Below are positions 25,058-33,008 of a DNA stretch of 64,000 nucleotides, one piece after another. The DNA comes from Carboxylicivirga sp964602515 (GTDB lineage Bacteria; Bacteroidota; Bacteroidia; Bacteroidales; Marinilabiliaceae). The notes below the pieces were generated by a model that saw only the letters and a list, made by a program, of their open reading frames with translations, was not told the origin of the DNA and did not search any database. Position numbers and translations under genes: made by a program. The stretch lies in assembly GCA_964602515.1 (NCBI GenBank), contig CAZRRJ010000002.1:434001-498000 (forward strand). The letters run 5' to 3'. Each line of letters starts with the position of its first letter. The stretch's first letter is position 1.

Positions 25058-27168
25058 CACATCAAGAAGTTCGTAAGATTCTTAGAAACGAATTTAAAGA
25101 AGACGTTGATAAATTTGCTATCATCAAGTTTATCTCGAACTATATACAAAACAATCAAACTATTGGTCAAGAACTTGTTTTACGTTTACTATCAAGAAAG
25201 AATGAGTTCATTGGTTATGAAACAATAATCGATTCTTTGGTTAGACAGGTCGGTTTATTCCCATATATTGAGCAAGACAATCTTTCAATTAAGGATTCAA
25301 TTGCTTATGAATTACATAAGCCCGTTGGTCTGACTGATAACATTGTATTTCATCATGCTCAAGCTGAAGTGTACTATTCACTAGTACAAAATGAAAATAT
25401 AGTTTTAAGTGCTCCTACGAGTTTTGGCAAAAGCCTTATTATTGACGCTGTAATAGCAACAAAAAAATATACTAACCTTGCGATAATTGTACCTACAATT
25501 GCATTAATTGACGAAACTCGCAAAAGGCTTTCCAAATTTAAAGAAGATTATAAGGTAATAACACACCCTAGCCAAGAACCACGAGACAAAAATATCTTAA
25601 TATTAACGCAAGAAAGAGCCTTAGATATAGTTGATAGAATACCTATTGATTTCTTCGTAATTGATGAATTTTATAAACTAAGCCCTAATAAATCAGATAC
25701 TGAGCGTTGCCACATTCTCAATCATGTTTTTTATAAGTTAGTAAAACAAGGAGCTCAGTTTTATTTGTTAGGCCCAAATATAGAACGTATTACGACTGAC
25801 TTATTGGCAAATGTGAAATATCGTTTTATAAAAACCGATTATAAAACTGTTATTTCAGAGCGTCATAAAGTGACTATAAAAAAAGGAGAAAAACCTATTG
25901 ATAAGTTAATAGAGCTTACATCTGGTTTGTCAGAACCTACTTTGATCTTTTGTCAATCTCCAGCGAGTGCGAATAGAGTAGCAAGCTCTTTATATGAAGA
26001 TGCTATTTTTCAAGATACCAACACAAATGACAATCTTATCGAATGGATTAAAACTAATTATCATGAAGATTGGATTTTACCAAATTGTTTAAAGAAAGGT
26101 ATTGGAATTCACCATGGTAAAATACCAAGAGCAATTGCTCAAAAGAGTATTAAGCTATTTAATGAAGAAAAGATAAAGTATTTGATTTGTACTTCTACGA
26201 TAATAGAAGGCGTAAATACGAAAGCAAAAAATGTAATTATATATGACAATAAAATAGCAAGTTCAAAATTTGACTATTTCACTTTCAATAATATTTGTGG
26301 TCGCTCAGGAAGGATGTTTGCACACTTTATAGGTCATATTTATTTGTTTCATGAGCCTCCGATGGCTGAACTCCCATTAGTTGATTTTCCAATTTTTTCA
26401 CAGAATGATGATGTGCCTGAAAGTTTATTAATAAACTTAAAAGAAGAAGATTTAAAGGAAAGTTCAAAAAAGAAGCTTGAAAAGTTTTTTGTTCAAGATT
26501 TGCTCTCAAAAGAAGTCTTAAGCCAAAATTCGTTTATTGATTTGGAGCAACAAATCAAGTTAGCAAAGTTCATTGATGAAAATTCTCAGCAACTGACTCC
26601 ACATCTTACTTGGAATAATGTGCCAACCAACCAGCAGTTAAAACTAGCTTGCATGTTGATATGGAACTACTTTATTAATTCCAGAAAACGTATTTATGGT
26701 GTGAGTTCTGGCAAACAACTTCATTTTAGGATAAATCAATATAGAGAAGCTGGAAGTTTGAAAGCGTTTATAAAACAATTCATCAATTTAGGTTCAGATT
26801 TCAAAGAGAAGAATGATGGTATTGAACTCGCTTTTGATATTCAACGTCATTGGATTAACTTTCAATTTCCCCGTTATTTGATGGCTTTAAACAATATCAC
26901 TAATGCTGTATTTGAAAATAAAGGTTTCGAATTACCTGATTATTCATATTATGCTTCAATGGTTGAGTGTTACTTTACAGAACCTTATGTAGTTCCGCTT
27001 GACGAATATGGTTTGCCGATGTCGGTCTCTTTAAAAATTGGTAGAGTGATTAATCTTGAAAAAAATATTGATGCATCCTTGGCTGCGTTAAAGACTTTTA
27101 ATCCAGAATCAGTTAATCTAAATGAAATTGAAAAAGAGTTTATTTATGAACTTAAAGAATACATATAA
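25042..27168 (+). CDS. hamB: Hachiman anti-phage protein HamB (SF2 DEAD/DEAH-like helicase)
   Basis: This 708-residue protein is a superfamily 2 helicase. Walker A reads SAPTSFGKS at 123-131, motif Ia IVPTIALIDE at 149-158, and the DEAH position carries VIDEFYK at 206-212, the DE-x-Y variant I associate with HamB. Motif V lies in TSTIIEGVNTKAKN and motif VI is ICGRSGRM at about 418-425. In Hachiman, HamB binds HamA and couples ATP hydrolysis on DNA to release of the nuclease. The 16-bp overlap with hamA implies translational coupling. The gene is complete, and visibly AT-richer than the flanking core genes. Confidence 0.88.
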   Translation: MAADLTHQEVRKILRNEFKEDVDKFAIIKFISNYIQNNQTIGQELVLRLLSRKNEFIGYETIIDSLVRQVGLFPYIEQDNLSIKDSIAYELHKPVGLTDNIVFHHAQAEVYYSLVQNENIVLSAPTSFGKSLIIDAVIATKKYTNLAIIVPTIALIDETRKRLSKFKEDYKVITHPSQEPRDKNILILTQERALDIVDRIPIDFFVIDEFYKLSPNKSDTERCHILNHVFYKLVKQGAQFYLLGPNIERITTDLLANVKYRFIKTDYKTVISERHKVTIKKGEKPIDKLIELTSGLSEPTLIFCQSPASANRVASSLYEDAIFQDTNTNDNLIEWIKTNYHEDWILPNCLKKGIGIHHGKIPRAIAQKSIKLFNEEKIKYLICTSTIIEGVNTKAKNVIIYDNKIASSKFDYFTFNNICGRSGRMFAHFIGHIYLFHEPPMAELPLVDFPIFSQNDDVPESLLINLKEEDLKESSKKKLEKFFVQDLLSKEVLSQNSFIDLEQQIKLAKFIDENSQQLTPHLTWNNVPTNQQLKLACMLIWNYFINSRKRIYGVSSGKQLHFRINQYREAGSLKAFIKQFINLGSDFKEKNDGIELAFDIQRHWINFQFPRYLMALNNITNAVFENKGFELPDYSYYASMVECYFTEPYVVPLDEYGLPMSVSLKIGRVINLEKNIDASLAALKTFNPESVNLNEIEKEFIYELKEYI

Positions 27169-27238
27169 TCCAATACAATAGTTATGCACATTAAGTAAAC
27201 TCACAAATCTGACACAAAACCAAATTTGCTTAAAGAGT

Positions 27239-27370
27239 ATGCCTTCACAACGCAGAGAACGATTGGAAGAAATAAAGCACGAAAACCTAATAATGTATAT
27301 CAAAAATAGCGATTTCTCAGTAAATTCTGTTTTAGTAGCTCGAAGCAACTCCGCCAAATCAGAGATTTGA
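27239..27370 (+). other. Possible 43-codon ORF or coding remnant downstream of hamB
   Basis: ATG at 27239 opens 43 codons (MPSQRRERLEEIKHENLIMY and KNSDFSVNSVLVARSNSAKS) to a TGA at 27368. The composition looks coding, but the 3' third overlaps the left arm of the hairpin at 27353-27414 and no family is recognised. It could be a truncated gene or a small protein. Confidence 0.2.
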
Positions 27371-27414
27371 CAGAGTCTGAAAATAAAATTACTCTGCAAA
27401 ATTTCTGATTTGGC
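27353..27414. other. Extended imperfect hairpin downstream of hamB
   Basis: GCCAAATCAGA (27353-27363) is the perfect reverse complement of TCTGATTTGGC (27404-27414), and inside it TTTG/CAAA and CAGAGT/ACTCTG continue the pairing with small bulges. The result is a stem of about 20 paired bases with a ~14-nt loop. It may act as terminator for hamAB or as a cassette recombination site. Confidence 0.45.
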
Positions 27415-27471
27415 TCTTTGCGTATTAACAAGGAAAGTACATTTCTAATGCCCTACGCTACATAACTGAGC

Positions 27472-27509
27472 CGTTAGGTTTCATGCAAAGAGAGAAAAGT
27501 CAGCGCACA
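27472..27509 (+). repeat. 38-bp direct repeat, right flank of Hachiman
   Basis: Counterpart of 24100-24137, starting CGTTAGGTTTC, with four substitutions. It lies 304 bp after the hamB stop. The preceding bases contain GTTAGGT in agreement with the GTTRRRY core of integron recombination sites. Confidence 0.75.
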
Positions 27510-27535
27510 AATAGCACATTTGGTTTTTGCTAATG

Positions 27536-27573
27536 TAAGCTTCCCCTTTTGCCTGAGCAAAAGGGGAAGCTTA
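27536..27573. other. Perfect 17-bp hairpin with CTGA loop
   Basis: Positions 27536-27552 and 27557-27573 pair perfectly over 17 bp (arms begin TAAGCTTCCCC and end GGGGAAGCTTA) around the 4-nt loop CTGA. It lies 26 bp after the right 38-bp repeat. No T run follows, so a role as a folded DNA site or an RNA stabiliser is as likely as termination. Confidence 0.6.
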
Positions 27574-27755
27574 TACAATACTACATTAAACCCGAATTCT
27601 ATCGGGTTCAAAATAGTATTGGTCTAAATCCTAACTTGACTTTAACTTATAATGCTATACCAACAGGCAGCACACAACACTATGGTGTATTTGTAACTAC
27701 TTTGATGGGTAAACCACCTGTGATTTATAAAAAAATGTACTGTATTTCTTTACTT

Positions 27756-27813
27756 TTGACCCGGGTCAAAATAATTTTTAACCGGGGTTAAACTTATTTT
27801 TAACCCGGGTTAA
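27756..27813. promoter_or_regulatory. Three phased 14-bp palindromes, spaced exactly 22 bp
   Basis: TTGACCCGGGTCAA (27756-27769), TTAACCGGGGTTAA (27778-27791) and TTAACCCGGGTTAA (27800-27813) are consecutive palindromes; the first and third are perfect. Each is preceded by a T run. Centres are 22 bp apart, close to two helical turns, as expected for cooperative binding of a dimeric regulator. There is no gene start close by on the plus strand, and the next minus-strand gene ends at 28010. The rest of 27574-27917 shows nothing else. Confidence 0.5.
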
Positions 27814-27917
27814 AATATAAAAACATGCTGTAAAAAAAGTAAAACCCTGCTGGGGAAAAAATAAAAAGCACGTGTGATTTTAGCATTAAGCTGCTTAGCC
27901 TTGGTTATTAGGGACAG

Positions 27918-27974
27918 GATAAAAAAGAGGCCGTCTTAAAAGTAAGCGTAAATTAAAATACTTTTAAGACAGCC
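27918..27974 (-). terminator. Intrinsic terminator of the TonB receptor/lipoprotein operon
   Basis: Arms 27929-27944 and 27959-27974 pair at 15 of 16 positions (GTCTTAAAAGTA with TACTTTTAAGAC at the core). On the minus strand the stem is followed by TCTTTTTTATC (27918-27928), a proper U-tract. It lies 36 bp after the lipoprotein stop codon. Confidence 0.85.
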
Positions 27975-28009
27975 CCATTGAGAGCACTAATTGTTCTATT
28001 CTTTTGGCA

Positions 28010-29167
28010 TTAGTTACCGGTAGACCAGTCGGCAGCCCATGCTGGTGCATCTTTCCCGTTGCCGGCACCTGTAGCATCTGCTTTTTCGGTAAAGGTAAGG
28101 CCACCTGCCGCTTTTACAGTATTACCAGTACCCATATCAACAAAAGCTATATTAGTCAGTTTAATATCGCCGGCAGCTATCCTGTCGTTGGCTGGCTGAT
28201 CCTTATCGGTATTATCAGCATAAAAATAAGCATGGCCTTTACCGGCTGCTAAACCACCAATAACAATGTTATCAATGGTTTGTTTTCCGGCGCCTTCTTT
28301 TAAGTACCAGGGCTTTTCGCCCATGCCCATAATGGTCATATTTTTTAATACAGCCATAGTCATGGGGTAATCAGCTGCCCCGTTATCGCCGTTGTTAGAG
28401 CCTTCAATACCTGATTTAACAGAGTTAAGCACATACCAGTATTCACCTGTTCCATTCCATCCATCGGCAAAGTCAATACCATCATCTTCGCTGTCGATAG
28501 ATACCAGGTACTTTGCATTTACAGTACCGCCAAAAAACTCAATACCATCATCGCCACCTTTGTACGAGCTTATATACTCTAAAGTGGTTGCGTTTCCCAC
28601 ACCAAATAGCGACAGGCCGTTAAACTCCTTTGTATCGGAATATTTGTAACCCGAGTATTCAATGCGCAGGTAACGAATTACGCCCGAGTTATCAGCCGCT
28701 TTATCGCCACCATAGTTTAAACCCGATACCTCGGCCGATGCCGATGCACCTGCACTGCCACCCTTATTCGTTGGCGCATAGCCACACACAACCAGGCCAC
28801 CCCATGCACTCGATTCTTTTTTAGTGGCCGTCATTACCACAGGCTCATCTTTAGTTCCATTGATATAGATTTGACCGCCTTGTGCTACTGCAATGTAGCG
28901 TACGTTAGGGTTAGCAGCATCCGGCGTTGTAGCTATTATTTCAGTACCGGCAGGTATACTTAGTTTTGCACCTTTATCAACACGCAATTCACCAGTTAAA
29001 TAATAGGTTGTACTGGCATCAAGTGTAATGTTATCGCCACCGGGTATTATTCCTTTAAAATTGTTTGCGTCAACAACAAAAGAATTGCCGCCTTGTGGAT
29101 CATCATTGTCAGAACAACTCACTAATAATGCTGCAAGAGCAAGTAATGATAATACTAACTTTTTCAT
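28010..29167 (-). CDS. Surface lipoprotein with right-handed beta-helix character
   Basis: I start at the ATG at 29165-29167 because it gives a proper lipoprotein signal (MKKLVLSLLALAALLVSC, Cys18); the frame extends eight codons further. The 385-residue product has repeated short beta segments rich in Gly and Asp (LSIPAGTEIIATTPDAAN, LEYISSYKGGDDGIEFFGG, SIDSEDDGIDFADGW), as in parallel beta-helix proteins. The acidic DDGIDF turns could bind calcium. It is 48 bp downstream of a TonB-dependent receptor gene on the same strand, so it is probably the receptor's surface partner. Homologues are usually annotated only as hypothetical. The upstream promoter suggests phosphate control. Confidence 0.75.
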   Translation of the reverse strand: MKKLVLSLLALAALLVSCSDNDDPQGGNSFVVDANNFKGIIPGGDNITLDASTTYYLTGELRVDKGAKLSIPAGTEIIATTPDAANPNVRYIAVAQGGQIYINGTKDEPVVMTATKKESSAWGGLVVCGYAPTNKGGSAGASASAEVSGLNYGGDKAADNSGVIRYLRIEYSGYKYSDTKEFNGLSLFGVGNATTLEYISSYKGGDDGIEFFGGTVNAKYLVSIDSEDDGIDFADGWNGTGEYWYVLNSVKSGIEGSNNGDNGAADYPMTMAVLKNMTIMGMGEKPWYLKEGAGKQTIDNIVIGGLAAGKGHAYFYADNTDKDQPANDRIAAGDIKLTNIAFVDMGTGNTVKAAGGLTFTEKADATGAGNGKDAPAWAADWSTGN

Positions 29168-29215
29168 TTTTCTTTGTTTTAAAGTTTTCAATTTCAGATA
29201 TATAATTTGGTACTA

Positions 29216-31954
29216 TTAGAATGTATAGCTTAGGCCAAGGCTGAGTTGAATGCCTTTGGAGTACCGGCTTACCAGGTGTGTTGCAGTGGTATTTTCCTGA
29301 ACCCTGTCAAAGTTGGGGTTGAGCAGGTTTTTTGCACTAAAGCTTACGCCCAGCTTATCAAATTTGCTTTTAACAATCAGGTCCAGCTCATTAAAAGAAC
29401 GGTCAACCTGCTTACCCAGTCCGGCATAACCAATCAGGTACAAACGATCAGAAGTATAGCCATAAACAAAAGTTGTTGAAAAGGCATTTTCCCCATCTTT
29501 CCATTTACTGATGTAGCTAAGGTTGGCATTGCCCAGTATTGGGGCGGCACCTTGTAATTTTTCGGTGCCAGTTGCAAACGATGCGTTAATGCTGCCCTTT
29601 GTTTCGCGTTGTATCTTTTCGTTATTCAATTCCTGGTTAGATAGCATTAAAGAAAGGTTGGCACCCAACACCAGCTTCTTGTTATCGGTTTGCCAAACAG
29701 GTTTCTTAGCTTCCAGCTCGGTACCCAGTACGTATGCCCAATCGCCTGTGTTGGCATAAGTAAAGTCGTTCGATGCCGATGCCATAACGAATTTATTAAT
29801 CGGATCCTGAATATATTTTCCAAAGGCTGCAATGGAAATTAACTGGCCTGCCTGCGGGAACACCTCCCATTTAATATCAGCATTATATACTTTAGACGGG
29901 TAGAGGTACGGGTTACCTTGTGTTGCATCTGTAATACCTTCAAACAGGAATGGTGCAGTTTCTTTAAACTGGGGTAGTGTATAACTCATGCTGCCTGCAA
30001 AGCGCAGGTTGCTTTTTTCGCTTAGCATGTATTTTAACGAAAGGCTTGGAAACGGGTTATTTTCAGTAAATGAATTCTCTCCATTAAACAGCGATGTTTG
30101 ATAGCTGATATCTTGTGTTATTGTTTCAAAACGTAAGCCCAGTACGGCCAGCAGGCGCAACGAAACAGCATATTCAAAAGAAGCAAAAGCAGCATGATTG
30201 ATCATGTTTCCCGAGTAGGATTGTGGTATGTTTAAATCGCCAAAGAAGGTTTTAAGGCTGAAATACCCTGCCTGCATTCTTTCATTATTAAAATAAGCAT
30301 CAATATTATTGGGGTCGATACTAAGAACCCGGCTTTTATCAAGGCTGTGGTTATATTGATACGCTTCAAAATCGCGTGCTTTAATCCGGGCAGAATAACC
30401 CAGTGTAAGCTTAGCCCTGTATGCGGCATCCTCGTTTAATGCCTCGCCAAAGGTTTTTGAAATATTAATATTACCTGCCAGCTCTTGTTCCTTAAGCTCA
30501 TGCCAGTAACGGTGATTATTGGCAGCATCATTGCTTGACGGAACAAAAGCAGCACCATTCTCCTGCACAAGTACGTTATGACGACGATCGGGCAATACAT
30601 TGGCAACCGTATTATAAGCCAGGCCCCAGTTCAACATTAACCTTTCATTTAATTCGTGCCTGCCCAGTAACTGGTTTACTATAACCCGGTTTCGTTCAAA
30701 GTCAGAGCGGCGTACAAAAGCCTTATCTTTATCCGGGTCGCCCACAACATCAATAATATAACCATTCACCTGCTTCAGATCCTGCTTTGATGAGTGAAGC
30801 AACATTGAATTGAAGTAAATCTGCGAGCCGCCTTTTGAATAATTGAGGTTAAACATACCTGTTGTATTGGTATTATATTTAAACATTTCACCAGCTAAGT
30901 TCATCCGCTTATCGTCACTGCCATTAATCCTGCGTTGTATAATATTGCTATATTGAAATTTATTATCGTATGAAACCGTAGCAAACAGGTTTAATTTTCC
31001 TTCGCCCAGCGTAAATGTTCGGCCACCTTTCAGCTTAAAACTCATATTCGGGTAAGGTGTTTTACCAGTCGGATTCCACGCATTACGGAAATCGTACACC
31101 TTTAAATCATCCGGACGGGAGAAGTTGTTAAAACCTAAGAAGCCGGGGCCATCCTGCAAAATAAACTTATCGGCATTGGCTAAATTGGTATTGCTCCCTG
31201 TCTTTATATCGATTTGAAAAAATGGATCACCCGTTTGTTTCTTCGATACAATATCAATATTAGCACCCGCTACATCAGCATAAAGCCCGGATGTAAAAAC
31301 CTTTTCTATACCAATAAAACCAATTACATCGGTACTGAACAGCTCTAAATCAATATTTTTATATTCGGCATGATTACCGGGTAAAGGTAAACCGTTAATA
31401 GTTGTAGTATTGTAACGATCGCCCAGCCCCCGCACGTTGATAGTGCCTGGGCCACTTTGCTTTGTAATGCCTGTTACTTTTGTTACACCCGATGCTGCAT
31501 CAGGTACGCCCTGTAATGCCATCTGTTGAGCACCAATGGTTTCTTTACTTATGGCGGCCTTCTTCTGTTCAAGCATCAACAGGTTTTCCGATTCCCTGTT
31601 GGCCTTTGCCACTACTTTAACCTCTGCCAAATCCATTTCGGCACTCAGCAGTTTAAAGTCAAGCATGGTGGCTTCATTTGTTTTAACAACAACGCGCTCT
31701 ATAAGCTGTGGTTCGTACGATATATACTGGCAGCGTATAGTATAAGTTCCCGGTTCAAGGGGCGGTAATTCATAATCGCCCGAGAAATTGGTCGTGCTCC
31801 CTATGGATGTACCATCAATTACCACGGCAGCCCCAATAAGTTCTTCACCAGTTGCTTTATCAGTAATTTTTCCTTTTAATATCCCGTTCTGGGCAAATCC
31901 CTGTGTAAGATTAGCCAGGCACAGAATAGCAAATGCTAAAAATTGTCTTTTCAT
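29216..31954 (-). CDS. TonB-dependent outer-membrane receptor with CarboxypepD-like N-terminal domain
   Basis: This 912-residue protein has a signal peptide (MKRQFLAFAILCLANLTQGFAQ), a carboxypeptidase-regulatory-like domain at about 24-100 (GILKGKITDKATGEELIGAA), a plug at about 125-235 (VTKVTGITKQSGPGTINVRG, LGDRYNTTTINGLPLPG) and a 22-strand-type barrel ending in LSLGLSYTF, with the terminal Phe needed for barrel assembly. It imports a ligand across the outer membrane using TonB energy. No SusD follows; a beta-helix lipoprotein does. The promoter carries four in-phase TTA repeats next to a -7 box, and a phosphate transporter and a PhoR/PhoB pair lie within 6 kb. I infer a role in phosphate or organophosphate uptake. 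Confidence 0.9.
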   Translation of the reverse strand: MKRQFLAFAILCLANLTQGFAQNGILKGKITDKATGEELIGAAVVIDGTSIGSTTNFSGDYELPPLEPGTYTIRCQYISYEPQLIERVVVKTNEATMLDFKLLSAEMDLAEVKVVAKANRESENLLMLEQKKAAISKETIGAQQMALQGVPDAASGVTKVTGITKQSGPGTINVRGLGDRYNTTTINGLPLPGNHAEYKNIDLELFSTDVIGFIGIEKVFTSGLYADVAGANIDIVSKKQTGDPFFQIDIKTGSNTNLANADKFILQDGPGFLGFNNFSRPDDLKVYDFRNAWNPTGKTPYPNMSFKLKGGRTFTLGEGKLNLFATVSYDNKFQYSNIIQRRINGSDDKRMNLAGEMFKYNTNTTGMFNLNYSKGGSQIYFNSMLLHSSKQDLKQVNGYIIDVVGDPDKDKAFVRRSDFERNRVIVNQLLGRHELNERLMLNWGLAYNTVANVLPDRRHNVLVQENGAAFVPSSNDAANNHRYWHELKEQELAGNINISKTFGEALNEDAAYRAKLTLGYSARIKARDFEAYQYNHSLDKSRVLSIDPNNIDAYFNNERMQAGYFSLKTFFGDLNIPQSYSGNMINHAAFASFEYAVSLRLLAVLGLRFETITQDISYQTSLFNGENSFTENNPFPSLSLKYMLSEKSNLRFAGSMSYTLPQFKETAPFLFEGITDATQGNPYLYPSKVYNADIKWEVFPQAGQLISIAAFGKYIQDPINKFVMASASNDFTYANTGDWAYVLGTELEAKKPVWQTDNKKLVLGANLSLMLSNQELNNEKIQRETKGSINASFATGTEKLQGAAPILGNANLSYISKWKDGENAFSTTFVYGYTSDRLYLIGYAGLGKQVDRSFNELDLIVKSKFDKLGVSFSAKNLLNPNFDRVQENTTATHLVSRYSKGIQLSLGLSYTF

Positions 31955-31985
31955 TTTCCTCTCAATAATTCAATTTTATCAGGAG

Positions 31986-32052
31986 CAAATGTATGGCAAG
32001 GAGGATGAAAGGGTACTAAGTAAGAATTAAGGGAACTTTAAGTATGTGTTAA
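31986..32052 (-). promoter_or_regulatory. Pho-box-like repeats and -7 box upstream of the TonB receptor gene
   Basis: Read on the minus strand, TTAACA (32047-32052), TTAAAG (32036-32041), TTAATT (32025-32030) and TTAGTA (32014-32019) recur with exactly 11-bp period. A 20-nt gap then leads to the -7 box TACATTTG (31986-31993). Direct TTAACA-type repeats with 11-bp period are the known layout of PhoP/PhoB binding sites in other bacteria. The position just upstream of the promoter fits activation. Confidence 0.6.
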
Positions 32053-32258
32053 GTGATGTGTTTATGTAATATGCAGTAAATCAGTGGTGATAGTGCTTGA
32101 GTGTAGCTTTGCTTAAAAGTGGCTAAAAAGCAAATTAATACAGTATTAACACCCGCTTAATATAAGCTGATAGTTATTGTATATTTATAAATTATCCATG
32201 GTATTTTTTAATTAGTAAATGGTTAGATGTAAGATACAAGACATAAGACGCGAGACGC

Positions 32259-32357
32259 AAGATTGATTTGCAAGGCGCATATTGCCAGTACCTTGCTTAT
32301 AACAGCTAAAGCTGCATAATCCTTAGGAGATGGCACTTAAAAGAATTTAACAAACTG
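32259..32357 (+). repeat. Dispersed non-coding repeat, copy A
   Basis: AAGATTGATTTGCAAGGCGC opens a ~100-bp stretch resembling 35541-35628 and 57670-57776, with a common end near TTTAAC(G/A)AACT. All copies lie on the same strand in intergenic DNA. The remainder of the 31955-32575 gap holds the receptor promoter (listed separately) and a 36-codon frame at 32442-32549 (SEDYTKYTDYLLNKRPVDSA) without a start codon that may be a decayed gene end. Confidence 0.6.
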
Positions 32358-32575
32358 AGCTTAAAAGAAGTGGTATTATATTGTTATAATTATAACCTGC
32401 TACTTATATTTGTAAGTAATACAATCTTAAGTTATTATAAAAGCGAAGATTATACTAAATATACGGACTACCTTCTTAACAAACGGCCTGTTGATTCGGC
32501 ACCAAAGTATAATCGTGAAACAAATGAAATTAGTCAGATGGATTCTTAAACCTTATTGTTAATAATCAAATAAAG

Positions 32576-32926
32576 ATGAATGAAATAATTAGTGTATTAC
32601 TTCCTTTTTTATGTGGAATAGTAGTAATCATTGTCGGGTGTATAAAATATTGGAAATTACGCAGAGCTGAACAATCAAGGAAAACAGGGATTTTTGGCAT
32701 TTGGCTAATGGGAGTTATTGCCTTGCTTTTTGGCATTTTTGGGCAACTATTAATTATAGTGGAAGCATTTGATGTAGTAACACAGGATGGTACAATATCA
32801 GCAACAGATGTTGCAAGAGGTATTAAGAATTCCTATCTCCCGACATTAGTTGGCATAATTGTTATGATAATCTCTCTGGTAACCTGGGGGATATTAAAAG
32901 GAATAAAGCAGAAAAGAATACCTTAA
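32576..32926 (+). CDS. Small membrane protein, three predicted TM helices
   Basis: This 116-residue protein has hydrophobic helices at about 4-25, 42-65 and 90-110, separated by a basic loop (KYWKLRRAEQSRKTG) and a polar loop (FDVVTQDGTISATDVARGIK). The topology and the third helix (LPTLVGIIVMIISLVTWGIL) recall short MotA/TolQ/ExbB-like proteins of Bacteroidota, but the match is weak. It stands alone between the TonB receptor promoter and the convergent phosphate transporter gene. Function is unknown. Confidence 0.6.
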   Translation: MNEIISVLLPFLCGIVVIIVGCIKYWKLRRAEQSRKTGIFGIWLMGVIALLFGIFGQLLIIVEAFDVVTQDGTISATDVARGIKNSYLPTLVGIIVMIISLVTWGILKGIKQKRIP

Positions 32927-33008
32927 CAACCTGCTAATATCTAATGAAAAACAACTACTGGGTATAATAAGCAATAAACATAAGGTATACGGCTAAATAG
33001 CCATTACA

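Noticed and set aside
27549..27791. 80-codon ORF after the Hachiman unit
   Set aside because: Its start lies inside the perfect hairpin and its end runs through two of the three phased palindromes; composition and position do not support a gene.
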